From Candidatus Fermentithermobacillaceae bacterium UBA3951 (GTDB lineage Bacteria; Bacillota; Sulfobacillia; Fermentithermobacillales; Fermentithermobacillaceae): DNA of 6,502 nt. The translations under genes and the position numbers were made by a program. Positions 1-6,483 of the stretch are shown here, in pieces (the first letter of the stretch is position 1; each line of letters opens with the position of its first letter). The notes beneath the pieces were generated by a model. The model worked only from the letters and a program-made list of their open reading frames with translations. It had not been told where the DNA came from and did no database searches. The stretch is taken from NCBI GenBank assembly GCA_002385465.1, contig DGDN01000035.1, positions 1-6,502 of the forward strand. Direction: 5' to 3'.

Positions 1-129
1 GGTTGCGGAAGTCGAAGTTTGCATATCGCGACAGGCAGTTCAGCCGGTTATGTCAGTGTGGGAGCAGATATGGGCCTGTCTACGTCTGGAGAGTGACCAG
101 ATGATCCCCACGGCCTGATGAGCATCGTG

Positions 130-143
130 CGAACGTTCGTTTC
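130..143 (+). promoter_or_regulatory. Candidate LexA (DinR) operator upstream of sbcDC
   Basis: The sequence CGAACGTTCGTTTC matches 13 of 14 positions of the Bacillus subtilis LexA/DinR consensus CGAACRNRYGTTYC. The single mismatch is in the central spacer, where T stands in place of R. Its first ten bases, CGAACGTTCG, are also a perfect palindrome. It lies 235 bases before the sbcD start and 23 bases upstream of a possible -35 element. SOS control of a DNA-end-processing nuclease would make biological sense. The distance from the gene, and not knowing whether this host has a LexA of that specificity, keep confidence moderate. Confidence 0.4.
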
Positions 144-166
144 CGACAGCGTGTGACGGTCTGGCT

Positions 167-196
167 TTGATATCCTGTCTGTCAGCGCAGATTCAT
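167..196 (+). promoter_or_regulatory. Weak promoter candidate for sbcDC
   Basis: TTGATA at 167-172 matches the sigma-A type -35 consensus in 5 of 6 positions. An 18-base spacer is followed by ATTCAT (191-196), only 3 of 6 to TATAAT. The match is poor at -10. It is listed because it sits just downstream of the LexA-like box, and because the same TTGATATC, followed 20 bases later by ATGCA, recurs in the gap after sbcC. It would imply a 5' leader of about 170 bases. No better promoter was found between here and the gene. Confidence 0.2.
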
Positions 197-362
197 GCAG
201 CTAGCCAATAGGTTAGGGCGGCTCTGTAGCGAGCGCATGCGGAACCGAGGGTGTACACGTCGGTGGAGAGGGAGACGGGCGACCTTGTGGCGCACGTCAG
301 ATCCCATCGCTTTGATGATTCGACCTTGCACGACTCATGCGGCTTATGCCAGTACGACCTTT

Positions 363-372
363 GGGAGAGGGA
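363..372 (+). promoter_or_regulatory. Ribosome binding site that sets the sbcD start
   Basis: The purine-rich sequence GGGAGAGGGA ends six bases before the ATG at 379. The in-frame ATGs further upstream (337 and 346) have no such site, and starting at 379 puts the N-terminus directly on the conserved SbcD phosphoesterase strand (MRVLHTSDWHLG). This decides for 379 over the longer open frame. Confidence 0.75.
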
Positions 373-378
373 ATTGCT

Positions 379-1608
379 ATGAGAGTACTACATACCTCTG
401 ACTGGCACCTGGGGCGCACGCTTGAAGGAAGGCAACGCCTTCCGGAACAGGAACAATTCTTGGACCAACTGTGTGCTATCGCATCATCAGAAGACGTCGA
501 CATTGTGATCGTCGCGGGCGACGTGTTCGACAGCTCGAATCCACCTGCCGCAGCCGAAGAACTCTACTACGACGGCCTAGAGAGGCTCTCTGCGGGCGGC
601 AAGCGAGGCGTCGTCGTCATCGCAGGGAATCACGACAGTCCGGAACGCATAAGGGCAGCCAACCCTCTGGCCGCGAAGCACGGTATCTCGCTGGTAGGAT
701 ACCCAGGGGAAGACCTGGGGCCCGGAGGCCCCGACGGAGGGGCCAGGAGGATTCGCACCGGACCCGGGTGGATGGAGATCGCTTCTCCGCGGATGGAGGA
801 GACCGTCTTGGTGGTGACTCTCGCGTACCCTTCGGAAGCGCGGCTCAACGAGGTGCTCTCTGAGTCCCTCGCCGACAGGAGCCTCCAAGCGGCCTATTCC
901 GACCGCATCGCTGACCTCATTCAAAGATGCCTGACATCCGGGGCAGGGTGCGGTCCAAAGATCGTGGCCGGTCACCTGTTCACCGCCGGCGGTCGCGAGT
1001 CGGACTCGGAGCGCCAGATCCAACTCGGCGGCGCATTCGTTGTGCACCCTCAGGCGTTTGCTTGCGGGGCCAACTACGTCGCCCTCGGTCACCTGCACCG
1101 CCCGCAGGCGGTCTCGGATATGGAGATCTGCAGATACTCCGGCTCGCCCTTATCCTACAGTTTCTCTGAGGCGGGCCAGCAGAAAGAGGTGGTTGTCGTC
1201 GACATCCCGGCGAGCAGGACGGCCGCCCAACCCCTTGTGAAGCCCATTCGCCTCACCTGCGGGAAGCCCCTCAAGAAGTGGGCCCCCAGGACTTACGAAG
1301 AGGCGCTCGTGTGGTGCGAAGACCCTCGCAACCGGGACTCCTGGGTCGATCTTGAGATCGTACGGGACCAGCCGTTGTCGGCGAGCGAGGTGTCGGCCCT
1401 CCGTTCAGCCCATCCCGGCATCGTGAACATCCGCTGGAGGGGTACTCTGAAACCCCTAAGCGGAGAGGAGAAACGCATCTCGGAGATGCCCCTTATCGAA
1501 CGCTTCAAGCTCTTCTGCCAGCGTGCCGGCGCTGAGGCCTCGCAAGAGCTGCTTGACCTGTTCTTGGAGCTGATAAGCGAGGACAGAAAGGAGGAGTCCG
1601 GAGAATGA
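379..1608 (+). CDS. sbcD: Exonuclease SbcD (Mre11-type nuclease subunit)
   Basis: This 409-residue protein is the metal-dependent nuclease subunit of the SbcCD complex. In characterised members that complex trims DNA ends, opens hairpins at palindromes and cleaves protein-blocked ends in the cytoplasm. All phosphoesterase motifs are visible: D8-x-H10 (TSDWHLG), G47-D48-V-F-D51, G83-N84-H85-D86, A198-H199-L within VAGHL, and G237-H238-L-H240, followed by the typical YSGSPLSYSF segment at 253-262. A capping domain follows at roughly 270-365. A helical tail near 380-405 (PLIERFKLFCQ) is of the kind that docks on the base of the SbcC coiled coil. Length is normal for the family (about 400). The longer frame opening at 337 was rejected because the only good ribosome binding site precedes 379. 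The stop codon overlaps the start of sbcC by 4 bases, indicating a translationally coupled operon. No motif is missing or altered. Confidence 0.97.
   Translation: MRVLHTSDWHLGRTLEGRQRLPEQEQFLDQLCAIASSEDVDIVIVAGDVFDSSNPPAAAEELYYDGLERLSAGGKRGVVVIAGNHDSPERIRAANPLAAKHGISLVGYPGEDLGPGGPDGGARRIRTGPGWMEIASPRMEETVLVVTLAYPSEARLNEVLSESLADRSLQAAYSDRIADLIQRCLTSGAGCGPKIVAGHLFTAGGRESDSERQIQLGGAFVVHPQAFACGANYVALGHLHRPQAVSDMEICRYSGSPLSYSFSEAGQQKEVVVVDIPASRTAAQPLVKPIRLTCGKPLKKWAPRTYEEALVWCEDPRNRDSWVDLEIVRDQPLSASEVSALRSAHPGIVNIRWRGTLKPLSGEEKRISEMPLIERFKLFCQRAGAEASQELLDLFLELISEDRKEESGE
1587..1596 (+). promoter_or_regulatory. Strong Shine-Dalgarno for sbcC inside sbcD
   Basis: AAAGGAGGAG lies inside the last codons of sbcD, eight bases before the sbcC ATG at 1605. 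Its AAGGAGG core is the full anti-Shine-Dalgarno complement, as is usual in Gram-positive bacteria. With the ATGA stop/start overlap it should support both reinitiation and independent initiation, keeping the SbcC and SbcD subunits in proportion. Confidence 0.8.
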
Positions 1609-4600
1609 AACCCATTAAGCTTGAGTTCTCAGGCCTCAACAGCTATCGGGCCTGCCAGACTGTCGATTTCGAAGAACTCGGGAAGAACGGGCTGTTCGGT
1701 ATCTTCGGACCTACGGGAAGCGGAAAATCCTCCATCCTGGACGCCATTACGCTTGTCTTGTACGGCAAGGTCGATCGAGCAGAGAACAACACGAGAGGGA
1801 TTATCAACCTGCGTGAGAAAGCGGCGGAGGTTTTGTTCACTTTCGAACTCGGAGGAAGCCGTTATACCGTCCAACGCCGCTATGAAAGGCTTTCCTCGGA
1901 CCCTGAGAAGGCTTCTGATAGAAACCGGGAGAGCGTGAGGGCCAGGGGAGCCCGGCTTGTCAAGGATGATACTGAGGTGCTTGCCGACAGGCCCGAGACC
2001 GTGACGCGAGCCATGGAAAAGGTCATCGGGCTTAGCTGTGAGGAATTCTGCAGGGCGGTTGTGCTTCCTCAGGGCAAGTTCAGCGAGTTCCTGACGTTGA
2101 GGGGCGCAGAAAGGGCCGAGATGCTCGGGCGCATCTTTGACCTGGATAAGTTCGGGGAACCTCTCTTCCAGAAGGCCTCTGCGCGTAGGGACAAGTGGCA
2201 AGCGGAAGTAGACTCCATTGAGCGGGCCAAGGCTGAACTTGGGGATTGCTCAGACGAGGAGATCCGCGAAGCCGAGATCGGCGCCCAGGACTTGGAGGCG
2301 GCGCTGTCTCAGGCCGAGGAAAACTACGAGAAGACCAAATCGGCGTACGACCAAGCGGTCAACCTCAAGTTTCTTTACGAACGGCTGCGGTCTGCCGAAG
2401 AACGGAAGGCGGGTCTAGAGGGCCAGAAGGACGAGATCGAGGAAGCGGTAGGTGTTCTGGACGGGGCTAGGCGCGCAGCGCCCCTGAGGAGCATCATCGA
2501 CACGATCAGGCGGCTAGATCGTGACAGGGTCAAAACTGAGGAAGAGCTTAAGGACGCAACCGTCAACAGCGAGCGTGCCGACCGGGCACTGGAATCAGCA
2601 GTAGAAGCCACAAAGTCTGCGCGAGAAGAGCAGGAGAGAGAAGAACCCGTCCTCACGGCGCGCAAAACGAGGTTGGAAGAAGCTCTGAAGGTTCAGCTCG
2701 AGCTATCGGGTCTCCTAAAGAAACACAAGAACCTGTCGAACCAGCTCAAGTCCACAGAAGATGGCCTGCAAAAAGCGCGGGATCTTGTGAAGGACCGCGA
2801 GGCTCGTCTGGAAGCGGTCGATGGGTTAGTCGAGTCCTTAAGTGCCAAACTGGCCGGGCTCTCTGTGGACCCGACTGTACGCGACCTGGTCGAAAAAGCC
2901 TACGGTCTGCTTGCTCCGCTTCAGTCTGCAGCGACTGAGCTCGCCTCAAGCAAGAAGGACCTTGATAAGAAAACGGCAGGTGCGGAGGGGGCACGGGCCA
3001 ACGTCCTAAGAGTCTATGCGGAACTGGTCGGGCTTGCAGCGTCCCGGTATACCTGGAGTGACTCGGGAGACCTCGTTGCCGGTGAAGCGGAGTTACCGTC
3101 CATGGAGGGCGCCAAGACGGGCTCGGAGTTGTTGGCTGTCGCAGACAGGGAAATCCAGGTAGCGGCGCGACTTGTCGGGGAGGCGGGCGAACGGGCCGAG
3201 CGGGCCTTCATCCACGACCAGGCCGTTGTGCTGGCTCAGAGCCTCGAGGAAGGCCAGCCCTGTCCCGTATGTGGTTCCGAATACCACCCCTGTGTTGCAT
3301 CAGGTGACGGGGAGAGCTTCGCCCGTGCCAAGAAGGCCAAGTCAATGGCGGATTCCTGCCTGTCCCAGTTGCAGTCCTGGAGGAACAGGCTGGTGGAGTG
3401 CACGACTTCGTGGGATAACCTCCGGCTGAACGAGTTTGAGGCAAGGGACAAAGTGGAAAAGAGGGAGGGCGAGTTCGCTGAGGCCCGCAACGAGTTCTTG
3501 GCTGCAGCAAGGGCCGCGCTAGGCGATGCCGTCTCGGAGGATAGTGCGCGGGCGGACATCCAGGCGGCCAAGAACCGGATTCTCGAGAAGGACAGGGAGC
3601 ACTCAAAGATCAGTAGGTTGCTGCAAGAGGCCCAGGATGATCAGAAGACCATAAGGAAAGAGCTGGAGGAGGTGCGGGCGCATCTTTCCGGACTTGAGAG
3701 AGAAAGAGACACCAGAACAACCGAGATCAACCTGCTCTTGGAACAGATTGACGAGAGAAAGGCTAAGGTACAGGAAATCACCGGCGGCGAGGACCCCCAA
3801 GCCGCCATGTCCAGAGCCGAGGCCGCCATTCGTGCCCTGCGCGAGCGCGTGAAGCAGGCCGAAGACAAAGAAGAAGAGTGCCGCAAAGAAGCCGATAGAC
3901 TCGCTCAAGAAGTGGCCAAGATTGAATCCGCCTTGTCCCAGATGGAAAAGGAACTCCGGGAGCAGAAGGCCGCCCTCGCCCATGGACTGTCCTGGGCCGG
4001 TTTTGAGACCGAGGAACAGGCGGAGAAGGCGATGCTCCCGGACGACAAGATGCAAGCGCTGGACCGGCGTATACAGGAATACCGGCGGGCGTACGCCTCC
4101 GTTGAGGGACAGATCCGCGACCTCGAAGAGCAGATAGGTTCGCGGGAGTTCTCAGAGCCCGAGTTCCGCGAACTCGAGGCCAGGGTGGAGGATCTGGATT
4201 CGAGAGTGAAGACCTTGCGCGAGGAGCACGCAGTCGCGGTGGAGCGCCTGAACGCTCTCAAGGGGCGCCGCGAGAGGTGGGATTCCCTTGAGGCGGACCG
4301 TCTCGAGGCGGAGAAGAAGAGGGACCTCGCCGCGCGTCTTGCAATCCTGCTCAGGAGGAAAGCGCTCGTCAAGTTCCTCGCCGAGGAGCACCTCAGGGAC
4401 ATGGCCGTGGACGCTTCTACGCGGCTCGGAAGCCTGACGGGACAGCGCTACGCCCTTGAGATCTCCGGCGAAAGCGACTTCGTCATCCGCGACGATTACA
4501 ACGGGGGAGAGAGACGGTCCGTCAACACTCTGTCAGGCGGTGAGACGTTCCTCACATCACTCTCTCTCGCACTGGCCCTCTCATCCAAGATCCAGCTCCG

Positions 4601-4829
4601 CGGGGAGTACCCCTTGGGGTTTTTCTTCCTCGACGAGGGGTTTGGTACCCTGGACGACGAGAAGCTGGACGCCGTCATCACAGCGCTGGAGAGGCTCCAC
4701 GACAAGGACAGGATGGTCGGCGTGATCAGTCACGTGAAGGAACTCAAGGAGCGGTTGCCGCGCTGTCTGGAGGTCGCCCCAGCCAGGGGAGACGGCTCAG
4801 GAAGCGCTGTCATCCTCGTGACTCGCTGA
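1605..4829 (+). CDS. sbcC: Exonuclease SbcC (Rad50-type SMC ATPase subunit)
   Basis: This 1074-residue ATPase partners SbcD. ATP binding by its head domains gates nuclease access to DNA ends, and a long coiled coil links the head to a zinc hook. Motifs in order: Walker A GPTGSGKS at 35-42, Q-loop VVLPQGKFSEFL with Q156, ascending coiled coil at about 185-545, zinc hook CPVCGSEYHPC with C553 and C556 almost exactly at mid-length, descending coil at about 575-910, ABC signature LSGGE at 976-980, Walker B with D1010-E1011 in LGFFFLDEGFG, D-loop TLD at 1015-1017, and switch histidine H1043 in ISHVKEL. The length is typical of bacterial SbcC. The coils are rich in E, K, R and A in heptad-like patterns. 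The start follows a near-perfect Shine-Dalgarno and overlaps the sbcD stop. The gene ends in adjacent in-frame stops, TGA then TAG. Every catalytic residue is intact. Confidence 0.97.
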   Translation: MKPIKLEFSGLNSYRACQTVDFEELGKNGLFGIFGPTGSGKSSILDAITLVLYGKVDRAENNTRGIINLREKAAEVLFTFELGGSRYTVQRRYERLSSDPEKASDRNRESVRARGARLVKDDTEVLADRPETVTRAMEKVIGLSCEEFCRAVVLPQGKFSEFLTLRGAERAEMLGRIFDLDKFGEPLFQKASARRDKWQAEVDSIERAKAELGDCSDEEIREAEIGAQDLEAALSQAEENYEKTKSAYDQAVNLKFLYERLRSAEERKAGLEGQKDEIEEAVGVLDGARRAAPLRSIIDTIRRLDRDRVKTEEELKDATVNSERADRALESAVEATKSAREEQEREEPVLTARKTRLEEALKVQLELSGLLKKHKNLSNQLKSTEDGLQKARDLVKDREARLEAVDGLVESLSAKLAGLSVDPTVRDLVEKAYGLLAPLQSAATELASSKKDLDKKTAGAEGARANVLRVYAELVGLAASRYTWSDSGDLVAGEAELPSMEGAKTGSELLAVADREIQVAARLVGEAGERAERAFIHDQAVVLAQSLEEGQPCPVCGSEYHPCVASGDGESFARAKKAKSMADSCLSQLQSWRNRLVECTTSWDNLRLNEFEARDKVEKREGEFAEARNEFLAAARAALGDAVSEDSARADIQAAKNRILEKDREHSKISRLLQEAQDDQKTIRKELEEVRAHLSGLERERDTRTTEINLLLEQIDERKAKVQEITGGEDPQAAMSRAEAAIRALRERVKQAEDKEEECRKEADRLAQEVAKIESALSQMEKELREQKAALAHGLSWAGFETEEQAEKAMLPDDKMQALDRRIQEYRRAYASVEGQIRDLEEQIGSREFSEPEFRELEARVEDLDSRVKTLREEHAVAVERLNALKGRRERWDSLEADRLEAEKKRDLAARLAILLRRKALVKFLAEEHLRDMAVDASTRLGSLTGQRYALEISGESDFVIRDDYNGGERRSVNTLSGGETFLTSLSLALALSSKIQLRGEYPLGFFFLDEGFGTLDDEKLDAVITALERLHDKDRMVGVISHVKELKERLPRCLEVAPARGDGSGSAVILVTR
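3261..3272 (+). other. Zinc-hook codons (CPVC) of SbcC
   Basis: These four codons encode Cys553-Pro-Val-Cys556 at the tip of the coiled coil, followed by the usual GSEYHP. In Rad50 and SbcC proteins two such hooks share one zinc ion, dimerising the arms and allowing DNA tethering. The flanking sequence switches from ascending to descending coil here, supporting the assignment. Confidence 0.9.
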
Positions 4830-4831
4830 TA

Positions 4832-4880
4832 GGCGGCAGCGGTGAGATGCTCTGGTGGTCTCGCACGATGGAGCTCCGCC
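4832..4880 (+). terminator. Imperfect hairpin after sbcC, possible terminator
   Basis: GGCGG-C-AGC (4832-4840) can pair with GCT-CCGCC (4873-4880, one bulged C). Inside, GAGA can pair with TCTC around a loop of about 11 bases. The structure starts three bases after the sbcC stop codon. It lacks a T-tract directly downstream, so it is not a textbook intrinsic terminator. It could instead stabilise the 3' end or be coincidental in GC-rich DNA. Confidence 0.25.
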
Positions 4881-4902
4881 GGTTGATCATAGTTGAGTTT
4901 AC

Positions 4903-4932
4903 TTGATATCTGTTGCGTCTCAGTTGTAGTAT
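4903..4932 (+). promoter_or_regulatory. Candidate promoter for the membrane-protein/radical SAM operon
   Basis: TTGATA (4903-4908) matches -35 in 5 of 6 positions. After 18 bases, TAGTAT (4927-4932) matches -10 in 4 of 6. The region around it is AT-richer than the rest of the window, and a hairpin separates it from sbcC, which suits a new transcription unit. Transcription from here would leave a leader of about 275 bases before the gene start chosen at 5214. Confidence 0.35.
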
Positions 4933-5213
4933 GCAAGAGGAGGTGCCCCTTCCAAGGAAGAAGAGCACGTTCCGGGCTTCGGCGGGTGTTCGGAGGTATT
5001 CTTCCCGTGGGGTGGAACTTACCTTCTCGAGTGACGGTCTTGAGTGTCAGCGCAACCGATTGCTCCCGCATATGTGTAGTGTGGACCCGAGTGCGTGAAG
5101 GGACGGCATCTCGATTGAAGACATGCGCCGAACTGGATGGGAAGGGGCCCGGCCGCTCCGGCCTAGACCCAGATCCGAGACCCGAGTCATCAAGACGTGG
5201 ACGCATCCTCAAG

Positions 5214-6062
5214 ATGAGGCTGGGCGTGAACCCGAACTCAAGCGGCCACGGAGTCCTTTTTGGCTCCATGTTTTTCATTCCCTACTCAGTGCTGTCTTCG
5301 TTAGTTGCCGGTGCGGTGCTCTCAGGCCTCGACGACGCGCTGGTTTCCTATCGCGACGCCCGGTCAAAGCCGTCACGCGCTGACCGCGCCCTATCCGTTG
5401 GCGTATGGACTCTGGCGTGGGGAGGCTTCGCCGCAGTCTGGGCTGCGGTCCTGTCGTCGATGATCTTGATTGGGACCCCGATAATGAACTGGGTACTGCT
5501 TGGCGCTGTCGCGACGCTTCCCATCGCTTTCTTCGCCTACCGCGCAGCGGTTAACCCGGCGGTGGTCCTTTTGGCCAAGCGCTGTCCGAAGCCGTGCCTG
5601 TGGGGTTTTGTCCTCGGCCTTTTCACGGTAGTGGCGTTTGGTGGGCTGAGCAGCCTGACCGGTGCCATGTGGGGCGTGGTCCTATTGTATGCCTACGCTA
5701 CGCCGCTCGCCCTTGTCCTGGCAGCGGGAGCAGCCAGAGCGGCAGGCCTCATCCGCAAGGCCAAGAGTCTGACTACCATCGGCATAGCCTACGTGGTTGT
5801 TGGACTTATTCTGGTCATTCCGGTACCGCCGATCTCTGTGACTTCCTATAACCCCGTCGGCTTGTTCTTCCCGTTTTGGGGCTTCGGCGTCCCTTGGGTG
5901 GCGACGATCTGGTCTCTCTTGAGGCTGACGAGAGCCGTTCAACCCGGCGTGTCGAAGATAGAGTCAGACTCGTCTCAGGACCGTTCAGACGAGCCAGAGA
6001 GCAGCCTTGACGCCTCTAAGGGCGATCGTGATGAGCCGCAGGGAGCAGACTTCCTGCCGTGA
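5214..6062 (+). CDS. Unrecognised multi-pass membrane protein
   Basis: From the ATG at 5214 this is a 282-residue protein that I do not recognise. Hydrophobic stretches suggest about seven membrane segments, near residues 14-37, 61-86, 91-109, 130-150, 152-176, 186-208 and 218-236. Basic loops (for example SYRDARSKPSRADR at 45-58, and RKAKS at 181-185) probably face the cytoplasm. The last 40 or so residues form a hydrophilic tail rich in Ser, Asp and Glu (about 240-282). No transporter signature, nucleotide-binding motif or catalytic cluster is apparent. The start is uncertain. ATG 5214 has only a weak upstream site, GTG 5226 has GAGG six bases upstream, and ATG 5268 lies just before the first hydrophobic run. 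The frame opens back to 4893, but that part does not look coding. The stop overlaps the next gene's GTG by 4 bases, so the protein is probably made together with a radical SAM enzyme and may be its permease, export or immunity partner. That role is inferred from position only. Confidence 0.8.
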   Translation: MRLGVNPNSSGHGVLFGSMFFIPYSVLSSLVAGAVLSGLDDALVSYRDARSKPSRADRALSVGVWTLAWGGFAAVWAAVLSSMILIGTPIMNWVLLGAVATLPIAFFAYRAAVNPAVVLLAKRCPKPCLWGFVLGLFTVVAFGGLSSLTGAMWGVVLLYAYATPLALVLAAGAARAAGLIRKAKSLTTIGIAYVVVGLILVIPVPPISVTSYNPVGLFFPFWGFGVPWVATIWSLLRLTRAVQPGVSKIESDSSQDRSDEPESSLDASKGDRDEPQGADFLP

Positions 6063-6483
6063 AAGTCCAGAGGGTACGCTTTGAGCATTTCGGCGGCATC
6101 ATAGCCACCGAGGAACCTGCGACGCTCCTCTGGGTGGACAGGGATTACTTGCGCACCAGAGGATTTGACGGCGGCGCTGTGTGGGAGGGACCCGACCCCG
6201 GCTGCCTGTCGGGACCCGTTGAGGTAGAGATCGCGATCACCACTCGATGCAACTTAGGGTGTCCTTGCTGCTACACGTCGGCGGGACGGGGTGGACGGGA
6301 CGTGGATCTCAAGGAAGTGGAACGCTTCCTTCATGCCGCCGCCCGCGCAGGTGCCTTCCACGTCGCCTTTGGTGGAGGCGAACCCCTTTTGCACCCGGAC
6401 TTGCTTCCCATGGGTCGCATTGCCCGGGAACGAGGTATGCTGCCTTCACTTACGACCAGCGGCCGTTTGGTTACTCCCAAGTG
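6059..6483 (+). CDS. Radical SAM enzyme, N-terminal part (cut by contig end)
   Basis: A GTG start overlaps the preceding stop (GTGA), with AGGGAG at 6040-6045 as a rather distant ribosome binding site. The frame is open to the contig end, giving 141 genuine residues. C64-NLG-C68-PC-C71-Y is the CxxxCxxC motif that holds the 4Fe-4S cluster used to cleave S-adenosylmethionine, and GGGEP at 105-109 is the SAM-binding GGE motif. About 60 residues precede the motif, including FGGIIATEEPATLLWVDRDY (11-30), a leading segment of the kind seen in some SPASM-type peptide maturases. That resemblance is from memory and is not proof. The C-terminal part that would reveal auxiliary clusters (SPASM or twitch domain) is missing. 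Substrate is unknown. Options include RiPP peptide maturation, cofactor assembly, or another radical modification. An extra Cys70 sits inside the cluster motif. Residues read past 6483 come from adapter sequence. Confidence 0.88.

Larger units (their letters stand above)
1..378. other. Non-coding stretch upstream of sbcD
   Basis: I see no convincing gene here. The only open frame (195-401, + strand) is arginine-rich, has no ribosome binding site and runs into the start of sbcD in another frame. The stretch holds a LexA-box-like site at 130-143 and a weak promoter candidate starting at 167, both listed separately. A 7-base inverted repeat (GACAGGC 30-36, GCCTGTC 74-80) with a 37-base loop is too short and too widely spaced to interpret. 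The left edge is a contig end, so the tail of a preceding gene may lie just outside. Confidence 0.6.
4830..5213. other. Intergenic stretch between sbcC and the membrane-protein gene
   Basis: No gene is supported here. The frame of the downstream membrane protein stays open back to a TTG at 4893, but those 107 codons encode an arginine- and cysteine-rich sequence with no clear codon bias. A second short frame beginning with ATG at 4931 would give a 55-residue basic peptide with no ribosome binding site. The stretch contains an imperfect hairpin, a promoter candidate, a Shine-Dalgarno-like AGAGGAGGTG (4936-4945) with no start codon at usable spacing, and two 10-mers also found in order upstream of sbcD. 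Confidence 0.5.

Noticed and set aside
30..80. Inverted repeat GACAGGC / GCCTGTC
   Set aside because: The 7-base arms are separated by 37 bases. That is weak enough to be chance, and there is no T-tract or neighbouring gene end to give it meaning.
195..401. Small + strand open frame encoding a 68-residue Arg-rich peptide upstream of sbcD
   Set aside because: It has no ribosome binding site, an atypical composition, and overlaps the sbcD start in another frame. It looks like a random open frame in GC-rich DNA.
577..1098. 173-codon open frame on the - strand within sbcD
   Set aside because: It is an antisense shadow of sbcD, whose frame encodes a complete set of conserved motifs. The antisense peptide has no recognisable domain.
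1629..2201. 190-codon open frame on the - strand within sbcC
   Set aside because: It is an antisense shadow of the Walker A to Q-loop region of sbcC, with no start signal and no domain.
4931..5098. Possible 55-residue peptide (starting MQEEVPLPRKK) as a precursor for the radical SAM enzyme
   Set aside because: Its ATG overlaps the candidate -10, it has no upstream ribosome binding site, and it lacks a leader/core layout such as repeated Cys, Ser or Gly motifs.
4730..5278. 182-codon open frame on the - strand spanning the end of sbcC and the intergenic gap
   Set aside because: It overlaps the C-terminal codons of sbcC, has a low-complexity Pro/Arg/Thr-rich translation, and shows no recognisable motif.
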